A DNA stretch of 64,000 nucleotides, from positions 1 through 64,000 of the forward strand of contig JAALGZ010000048.1 of NCBI GenBank assembly GCA_015227615.1, written 5' to 3'. This document shows, piece by piece, positions 56,501 to 64,000 of this stretch. The DNA is from Labyrinthula sp. Ha. Its lineage: Eukaryota; Sar; Bigyra; Labyrinthulida; Labyrinthulaceae. The notes under the pieces are model-generated. The model was not told the DNA's origin, did no database searches, and worked only from the letters and a program-made list of their open reading frames with translations. Both the position numbers and the translations under genes were made by a program. The stretch's first letter is position 1. Every line of letters begins with the position of its first letter.

Positions 56501-57559
56501 GAATAAGAAAATATATTTTAGGTATTGCATACAATAATTTAATTAACTAGTTTCTTGTTTCTATCATGGGTTATAGAACTATCATATTTATCTCTTAGGA
56601 ACTATATGTCAAATAATAATGACAGAGATATTTTTCTATCTACAAGTACCCTTATTTCCATTTATACACATCTTCATCAAATCCAACACAGATTAAGTTT
56701 CAGAGAAGGCTTAATAAGGTATCAATAATTTAATAAGTTCAAGTTTGGTTAATTTACGCAAAACGATACGTGTTTATATGATCAAAACTTAGGATTATCC
56801 ATGAATAAATTTTTGTCTTCAACTTCACTTACGTTGATTTAACGCATTCAGTTAACCATCGGGTAAAAAGAGGGTCAATCCCTAAGTTATATATAGATAT
56901 GTCAACCTGGCAAATAAATACTAATACTATAAATGAATATAGTTTTTAAGCGCAGTTTAGGTTAGTACCTTGATTTTCCAATGCACAATCACTTTCTTTT
57001 CTGTATATAGCAATACTACTATCCCTAGTTACTATAAGAAACTTAACTAAATTTTTGCAGCCCTGACTTCTACATGAATAACACAAATTGCCCAGATAGC
57101 TACCTAGTTTTTCTTAGAATATAAGGCATCTGTTCTTCAGTACATTCATAACTAGAATAGTGTAAGTGGAAATACACACTCCAAGCGAAGAATCCATAAA
57201 TAGTGGTGGAAATAAAATCAGTTATACGGCAATAACTTTTTACTGCTTCTGTTTGCAGTCTGAAGTATCTCTGAATTTATTGTTCTTTACCAGCTAGCAC
57301 ATCCCAAGTTTAAAAACAGAAACACCAATTTCAATACATTTATTCAAAATAAAAGCGCTGTTTTGCTTTTAAACCAAAAAAATATATATGAAACAGTTTT
57401 AAACAAGATGGAGTTATTAATTATATGTTACAAAAACTCCGTATATGAGTCTTGATTTGTTATTTGTTCGTTTTGTAAATAAGAATGTTGCACAAATTTA
57501 ATGCTTTAGGTGGTTGAGATATCCAAGAAAATTAGGATAATTCACTAAAGCTTTTAAGT
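53501..57559. other. Gene-poor spacer between the two Rho-like genes
   Basis: 4 kb of AT-rich DNA. A plus-strand block at about 53770-53945 reads as protein in two overlapping frames but is short and lacks recognisable motifs. An open stretch at 54610-54810 is hydrophobic and probably chance. No third GTPase copy was seen. Confidence 0.45.
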
Positions 57560-58315
57560 TTAAAGAATATTACAAAAATATCTATTTTCGTTACCATATT
57601 TTGCTTCAACCCCAGCCGCAATTGCTTTATTGACAATATCTTTTATCCCTTTGTCTTGAAAAGAAGAACATGTATGTTCATAAACTGCTTTAAATTTTCT
57701 TTTTAACCCAATCGCCTTAGCTCTAATTTCATCTGAATCATTATCCGCAGAAACTAAATCTGATTTCATACCAAGAAAGATGAAACAGGGCATTCTCTCA
57801 TTTTTGAAAAAGTTCTGTATTCTTGATATCCAAATATCTTCGACAGCAGTTATTGAATGTTTATCATCCAAAGCATAGCAAAAAAATACAACTATGTAAA
57901 AATAAAATAGAAAAAACCATCTGTGTCAGGATAGCTAAGTTCATTGACTTTAGGCTGGGTAACGTCACCTATAAATGAGTTTGCGAAAACATATACCATC
58001 CATAGGCCATAAATCAACATGAACTGTATTCCCTTTATATGAACTTCTGAACGTATAATTTGAAAATGCTAGAAATAAGTTATGAAAAATCACAACTTTT
58101 TGGTTTATACTTCCTATGGTATGGGTTTACATAAAATGGGTTTGCATGATCTGGGTTCCTGAAAGCGTCTACGAATGTTTGCTACAGTCTATTCAACATC
58201 AAACTTAACCTTTCCAACTTTAGCATTTCCTAATATATAAAATAATTAGATAGTGAATATGGAAAATATTACCTGCGAGAAGTATTTTTAAGTAATATAT
58301 TTGCTCTTCTTGCAT
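57560..58315 (-). CDS. Divergent Rho-like small GTPase 2 (six exons, five tiny introns)
   Basis: Exons 58315-58273, 58229-58210, 58181-58097, 58068-57997, 57968-57918 and 57891-57560; introns of 43, 28, 28, 28 and 26 nt. Total 603 nt, 200 residues. Exons 2, 5 and 6 have exactly the same lengths as in Rho-like gene 1 (20, 51, 332 nt), and all five intron positions coincide. Motifs: P-loop GNAKVGKQT (the Mg-binding Ser/Thr is Gln), switch I KPKTFSNY, switch II LWPMDGDVTQPKVNELSYPD (Asp57 and Gln61 both replaced), VVFFCYAL, LGMKSD, TCSSF, and a CNIL CaaX end. Loss of Mg and catalytic residues points to a pseudo-GTPase. Duplicated from or with gene 1, 4 kb away, then diverged strongly. Confidence 0.83.
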
Positions 58316-58826
58316 TTTCTTGCGTTTTCAATTTGACAAAAATAATGTTCCAGAAATCTATACGATACAAATATTGATGAAATTTGAATAATATAAATTA
58401 TTATTATTATTATAATAGTTTGTGAAAGATAAAGAGTAAATAAAATATTCTTTATATATTTAAAAATAAAAATAAAATAGGTTATCTCAAATAATATTGC
58501 ACGTTTTTTTGCTTCACTACTTTCTTTTACCTGTAAATGCATCTCTATGGGGTAGAAAAAACCTTCTCTTTCTTGTTTGACTACTGTTGATTTTTAAAAT
58601 GCAAGAAGAAAAGAACTTGTTTGGATTGAGATTAACACCATATAATTAAAACCAGAGTTGGAGATATTGTTTAACGCATTACTAATGGGAAGATAAATGA
58701 CAATAGCAACTATTAGTTTATTCTTCAACATGTGGTAGAAACAAAAACATAATAGTTCCTATTCTAAAAAAACCTATTCAGGAATCTTTAAAAAATATCT
58801 CATATCTTCATGACTTTTCATACACT

Positions 58827-59886
58827 TCAATCTTCTGTCCTAGAAACCAAAAGGAAGCCAAATATAATAAAAAGTGCTCCTATATAGTTTCCTAAAGTAT
58901 GTTCAGCATTTCTAAAACCTAGCAAAATAAGTTCTACTATATATCCAGTTGGAACTATTAATACTTGACCTGTTGACATAAATATACTGCTGCTCACACT
59001 AATACCAAAAAATAAACTTAGGCTATAAATTACTTCGAAAAAAGAAAACAAAAACATCATATTTAAATTTTTGCCTTCTGGAAAGTGAAATTCCTCTTCC
59101 ACTTGTAACAAACTGGAGACAATATAGATTCCAACCCAAAAGAATAAAATATTATAAACACCAGCTAAAGTAAATACAACTAGAGTCAACACACCTTTTA
59201 AGCTTTCACCTTTTTCTCCTATTTCAACTTTTCTATTGTCTTCACTATCCGTTGAGAGTGGTTGAAACTCTGAGCCGTCAAAAAAATTTTTGAGAAAATA
59301 ATTTGAAAAAAATTCAAACATAACTTCAAAACAAGAAAGAAGCAGAGCAGAAAGTAAAACGAGAATATATCCAACTGGAGTTGAGGATTGAACGGAGCCA
59401 TCAGGATTTGTTTCAGATTTTGTATACACTGAGACTAAAAGGACGCCAAAGAAGCACACTGATAATCCCAGTATCTTTTTTTTTGTGGGTTCTTTTTTAA
59501 GAAAGATGATTGAAAAGATAAAAACCCAAAGAGGAACTGTTTGGTATATTGCATTATTTGCTGAAAGAATCGTCAACGGTAAGGAGTAATACCAGAATGC
59601 AGAGGCTAACACTGACAATAACCCACCTAGAAAGGAGATGAAATGAACCAAAGGAATAAAAAAGATCTTCTTTATATCATAGTTTACTCTTCTTTGCATA
59701 AGAAAAAGCGGAATACTAAATTAAACACGAGAAAAAGCAATACGCTGATAAGATATAGCAACTTCGAACAAACCAGGCGATAAAGAATGGATGTGGGTAC
59801 TCTTCAGTCAAATTTTGACCTAATAGACCCATGCTTTCCCAGCTAACAATCGTTAAACCCAATGCCAAATTGCTTATTTGTTTCAT
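58827..59886 (-). CDS. SLC35-type (DMT superfamily) transporter, one 28-nt intron
   Basis: Two exons, 59886-59744 and 59715-58827, sum 1032 nt, 343 residues. The first exon supplies MKQISNLALGLTIVSWESMG and HPFFIAWFVRSCYIL, the missing first helix and the start of the second; the join continues as SAIPLFLMQRRVN. About ten hydrophobic helices follow, with the DMT hallmark ANNAIYQTVPLWVFIFSIIFLKKE and a second-half counterpart around SSSIFMSTGQVLIVPTGYIVE. Resembles SLC35F/DMT proteins of the Golgi, vacuole or plasma membrane, which move nucleotide sugars, thiamine or unknown solutes; the substrate is not predictable. A cytosolic loop (FDGSEFQPLSTDSEDNRK) separates the halves. Next gene upstream, same strand, ends about 90 bp away. 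Confidence 0.88.
59716..59743 (-). other. 28-nt spliceosomal intron in the SLC35-type gene
   Basis: Starts GTATTGC, ends GTTTAATTTAG. Removal joins YILSA to IPLFLMQRR in frame and restores the N-terminal helices of the transporter. Confidence 0.9.
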
Positions 59887-59975
59887 TTCTACTTTTTCTT
59901 TATTTTGGGAAATAGCCGTTAAGAGTTAGTTGAGCCGTTAAAAGCAAAGGAGAAAGAAGTAAAAAGAGTTAAAAT

Positions 59976-60460
59976 TAGGTAGACTGCGTGAGAGCTATAA
60001 TATGACCATCTGGAGACCTGAGAACAGCTGAAGTCGAAGAAAGGTTGTGCTGTATTGGTCCATCCAAGTTTGCACCTAGAAATGATAGAAGAATTAACAT
60101 ACCTTGCTGTATGGCTTGTGGTATGATTTCGTTTATGTTTTCAACATCAAAGCTAATAAAAGGAGAATATCCAACTGATGCTTCACTCTCTCTAAAATAA
60201 CAGGAAGAGTTTGGAAAATTTGCCTTTCGATTTTCTTCAATATCAAAGAAATGCCGGTTGGATCCGAATGGTTTAGTTGGAGTTTAGCCTATGATGAAGT
60301 AAACATGCCCAAAGAGATACAATTTTATCGCTTACTGTTTGAACCGGTATATTGAGCAAACCATTGTAGAACTTGATGCCTAGAAAAATTAAATATATTA
60401 ACTTATTCTACTGGTTTCTATATCTCGAACCAACAAAACTAACCGATTCAACCGAGCCAT
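59976..60460 (-). CDS. Glyoxalase/VOC-superfamily protein in five small exons
   Basis: Exons about 60460-60412, 60379-60321, 60288-60224, 60191-60103 and 60075-59976 give ~120 residues; introns 32, 32, 32 and 27 nt. The product is a two-module vicinal-oxygen-chelate fold: MARLNRLVLLVRDIETSIKF then YNGLLNIPV (module 1 start), AKLQLNHSDPTGISLILKK, then GYSPFISFDVENINEIIPQA, GANLDGPIQHN and VLRSPDGHIIAL. The GYSP...F.V.DIN...GA.LDGPI...DGH order matches the plant-type glyoxalase-I family protein group. Third intron begins GC rather than GT, the only such case here; the second has an alternative donor 15 nt upstream. Probable small-molecule isomerase or detoxifier; the metal-binding set cannot be judged. 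The stop position carries a one-base uncertainty. Confidence 0.75.
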
Positions 60461-60857
60461 AAGAAAAATAGATTTGTATATTGGTATATCACCGCTCTTT
60501 TACTTACAGAGTACTTACGCCAGTTATGAAACTCCAGGGGTCTGTCTTCGTTTTTAAATTTGAAGCAATATAATGCAGAATGTTTAGGAGCGCGCAATTT
60601 CAGTATGGCATTACTCTAGTTTGCAATTAGAATACTCAAGATTTTGAAAATGCTGGGAAGGAATATCTAGAAATTTACTTAACCAGTTCGATATGACATA
60701 GGCAAAAGATAACTGTAATTCTCATCATAATTAATTGCCATGAGAAGTAAGATTCAGAAAATTTAAAAAACCCAGGGAGTTGGCAACTTCTTCAACATGT
60801 CTGTGCATTTCTTTCGTTCATTGCAGTAACGCAAATCATGCTAGTTGGCTCAGCTTT

Positions 60858-61210
60858 TCAAATCTTGAAAAAACACGGACTGCTTAGGAAATTAAGCGTC
60901 AATAATCGCATACGAATATCCTTAGGACCTTCTTTCCTGAAGAAATTACCGTCCTGCCATGTTGGCAAACCAAAGAACTTGTTTGCTTCATACGTTACAT
61001 AGGCGGAGACGTCTGTTATAGTTACAACATTTTGTCAAACTTAATCTTGAGCGCTCACTTAGGCATAAACATATTGCTTGAAACTTTATATGTCTCAGGT
61101 TTTCTTCGCATGTATGAATGAGAGGCTCAAGCATAATACATACACCTCTTCTGCACTAGGAGAGCTTCTCTTCACCAAACAAGGGGATGGAAGCTTAGTT
61201 TGAAGACCAT
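60858..61210 (-). CDS. Provisional short spliced gene, unknown family
   Basis: Protein-like blocks join in frame if 61156-61180 (25 nt, GTTTGG...CCTAG) and 61013-61058 (46 nt, GTGAGC...AACAG) are introns. The resulting 93 residues start MVFKLSFHPL, continue IMLEPLIHTCEENLRHIKFQ and YVTYEANKFFGLPTWQDGNF, and end after LNFLSSP. Further coding-like sequence lies upstream (near 61.36 kb, MEKGESCLPIQASSAKRQ) but does not connect cleanly. No family recognised. It may be part of a larger gene or a relic. Confidence 0.35.
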
Positions 61211-64000
61211 ACTATAAAATAAGAGTAGTAAAAGTTTGGGTTCATAAGCTCTCACATGAAAAGCCATAAACTCAATACCCAAAAGATAGAAAACTTTAGC
61301 AGTTCATATCCATAGTAGTTTCTATAATTTGTCTCTTAGCAGAAGAGGCTTGAATTGGCAAACAACTTTCTCCTTTTTCCATTCCTAGTCATTAGATAAT
61401 TCAGTAGTCTAATAATTAGATTTTCTACTAGTTTTGACGAATTTATTTAGGATAATTCTTCAAGAACTAACAAATGAATTTATTAGAATTTTGTGGTGAT
61501 AAATATTGCATTTTTCTAATACTAAGCTGTCTTTACACCATGTGCTTTTTTTCATGTCAATCAATGAGCATATGATGCAATACATTGATTCTGTACAGCT
61601 AGGCTCTTTTGTCTAGTGCTCTACCGATATTTTGTTTCTTTTTTCCTGGAACCTGTTCACTCATAATGAAAACCAGGTTTGAACAGGCAACTAATTTTCT
61701 CAATTAGGTTGCTGAGATTCTTATTAATCCTAAATAATAATTGCTAAAAAATCTACAACAAGTCAGCAAAATCTAAAAGAAAACCAAAGAATTGTTAGGT
61801 TGAACTTGGTTGACTGCTCATTCTCCATAGCCGCTTTGCAGAATTATGTAGCCCAATTTTTTTTAACTATTGCTGCTTCAGAGAAGAATAAACGTTATAT
61901 CCTTATTAGATTGTTATTTCATTTTTATTCAGTAAATCTGTCTTTGTTAAAGAAGTTTTCCTTTGGAATCGTTTTTCTTGTTCTTGAGTAGCGTAATCCG
62001 TCGGTTATAATTGTTAGAGTCATAAGTTATTCATAAGAGAACTATTCCACCCACAGAAAGCATTCTGATATGAATCTACAGAAAAAAGGAATATAGATAC
62101 GTTTTCTCATGTTAAATAAACTACAAAGAAACCATCAACATTCTTTAACAAACAACCTAAATCTTAACTTTTGTAGTTGCCACCTCACAACTTAAGAAAA
62201 CACATCACTGTCATCAAACATTTAAGTACTAGTAGCTTCCTTCCACAAAAGAAAATATATTCTCGAAACCTCTTCACATATCTCTCATTTTTCATTTAAA
62301 ATAGACTTATTTTCTTTGCTTCTACATATTATGGTATCATTGAACGCCTACGATTATCTAGGTTCATTTCAGCTGTTTCGTCCATGTTAGTATAATTGAT
62401 GTTGAATATAAAAGTATATAACTTGTCCTTTGTTATTCATATATTTAACCTAAGTACCATTAACATATCCAATAACCCGAAATTACGAAAGTAAAGGAGG
62501 ACGATTAACTAAGCTTCATTACTCGTAGAGAGTCATCATAAGTTGGTTTCTTAGAATAAGACTATAATAAACTCATATTACATAGAAAAAGACCGGAAGT
62601 ACTAAAGAATTTAAAACTCAATGAATTATCTAGAATTGTGTTCAGTTAGGGTTAATTAAGTTAAGAAAACATATCGAACGTCTTAGGCTTATATCCCAGT
62701 GGGACTTCCTCACTACAGCAAACCAGTTATCTCGGATTTTTATATTTAAAGGAACCGGTCACCCAAATTAGAATATACTCTATTCCACGTAAGAGAGCAA
62801 CTTTACTTAAAAATTTTCTTGCTTAAATGGTTCATATCGGCTATTCATTAGGACAAGAAGAATCGGAATTACAATAAAGTATAGAATAACACTCTAATTG
62901 GCTAATTCTCAGCAAATTATTTGAGTTCTGAATTATACTTGAACTCAGATGCATTCTAATGGGGCAGATGCATGAATACATTTTGCATGTGAAGCTGCTT
63001 TAGCTGTGATATATGTACTTATAGTCAAGATCAGTTGGATTTAAAGGTTAGAATCTTTGAACTTTTAGAAGAAGAATCAAAGATAACAGTACAACTAAAG
63101 AAGTATTAACATTGCAGAAGATATCGTTTGGATTCGTGACAAGAAGGCTTACAATAATTTTCCTTCTTCGGTAAGTCAAAAAGAACAGGGTCTCACTGAG
63201 AGCTGACATTGGTGGATCATCCCGCAAGGATTTCAACAAAGTAAATATAATTTTCCCTAAAAATTGGTGTTGAGTGACCTTCTTACTAACTTGATTGAAG
63301 AAGATGTTAATTTCTCTGTACATTCCCTTAATTTCACTTGAATCTGGGAAAAACTAATATTTTGGTAGGTTTAGTGACATAAGATTTACAGCAGCGAAAC
63401 CAAACTTCGAAGTTAGTGTCTCTATAAGCAAAATCTCAAGATCCATGATTTAATAGTAGTACGGAAAGCAGTTTTTGTTTTCAATGTACCATAAAACACT
63501 CTGAACCTTAAAAACTGAAACCTCAAAATCGAAATCACCGTGTGCATGATCACAAACATCACAGCAAAGCAGTTTTCTTCTTCAAGATATTCAAACGTCT
63601 TCTATTTTATAATGTGCGTATCTGAGTCCAGTGATCGTTCAATACCCCAAAGAATTAGCCGAAAACGAGCCAATTTGGTAGTTTTGAGAAATTTGATGTA
63701 ATTTTGATAATTTTTGACTTGATGAATGGCCAATACGAACTGTTTGAGTAAAAACAGGATTAAGTTAAGTCGCTTCAGTGTTGTTGTAGTTCTGGAGTAT
63801 ATGCATATTTACCTAATACTGGTCAATTATAAGGATTAGTTTTCCAAAAAAATTGATATGATTAGAAAAGCATTTGCAAAAATAAATTATTAAGAGCATA
63901 TTATAGCCTTTTTTAAGTGTAGATCCTGATGAATTTAAACGGATAATTTATGATCACATATAGTTATAGTCTTTCTGAGATGGCCACGTTTGAATGGAGC
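61211..64000. other. Gene-poor end of window
   Basis: AT-rich. One minus-strand open stretch of 91 codons with an ATG lies at 63048-63323 (LLKSLRDDPPMSALSETLFF and similar); it has protein-like composition but no known domain. A 63-codon stretch at 61800-61991 is doubtful. No RNA genes or transposon ends were seen. Confidence 0.4.

Noticed and set aside
1-64000. Ciliate-type genetic code suggested by tiny introns
   Set aside because: Well-identified genes end in TAA, TAG and TGA at the expected C-termini and use none of them internally.

Overview
This is a nuclear fragment of an AT-rich unicellular eukaryote. It holds a presenilin, a SWEET sugar porter, DnaJ and BAG co-chaperones, Rho-type GTPases ending in a CaaX box, and many secreted or single-pass membrane proteins. 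TAA, TAG and TGA all serve as stops, so the code looks standard. The most diagnostic trait is splicing. Where coding frames break, the gap is a GT...AG (once GC...AG) intron of about 25-45 nt with a sharp mode at 28 nt. I found 17 in six confidently modelled genes by joining conserved protein blocks in frame. I cannot name the species. A stramenopile or other algal/protist lineage is plausible: CBM1-type domains outside fungi are known in oomycetes and red algae.

Layout. 0-12.6 kb: 3' part of presenilin (+), a convergent ankyrin/SAM protein (-), SWEET (+), the first of three CBM1-like mucin-type receptors (+), and a small membrane protein (-). 12.7-25.8 kb: gene-poor, except for the second receptor at 16.1 kb. 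The third receptor is at 25.8 kb; it shares with the second a conserved ~120-bp upstream block at the same distance from the start codon. 26.6-29.5 kb: DnaJ and BAG-domain genes diverging from a 192-bp promoter that carries heat-shock-element-like motifs, then an unknown gene. 29.5-40.5 kb: gene-poor, with decayed coding relics and a Mutator-type MITE candidate. 40.6-48.8 kb: a kelch/PstS-like fusion receptor, a secreted SnoaL-like protein, an SDR and two divergent LRR membrane proteins. 48.9-52.2 kb: a hairpin-rich tract, a tiny membrane protein, a quinone-oxidoreductase-like MDR and a WSCD-type sulfotransferase. 52.7-61.2 kb, all on the minus strand: two Rho-like GTPases with identical exon architecture, an SLC35-type transporter, a glyoxalase-fold (VOC) protein in five tiny exons and an unresolved short spliced gene. 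61.2-64 kb: no convincing gene.

Functional themes. Many products face the cell surface: three CBM1-like receptors with a conserved cytosolic RSxSxP tail, the kelch/PstS protein and two LRR proteins. Two adjacent genes, DnaJ and BAG, act on Hsp70. The Rho-like pair has lost canonical switch/P-loop residues and may act as pseudo-GTPases. Genes are often convergent with almost no 3' spacing, which implies overlapping antisense UTRs. No rRNA, tRNA or CRISPR was seen.
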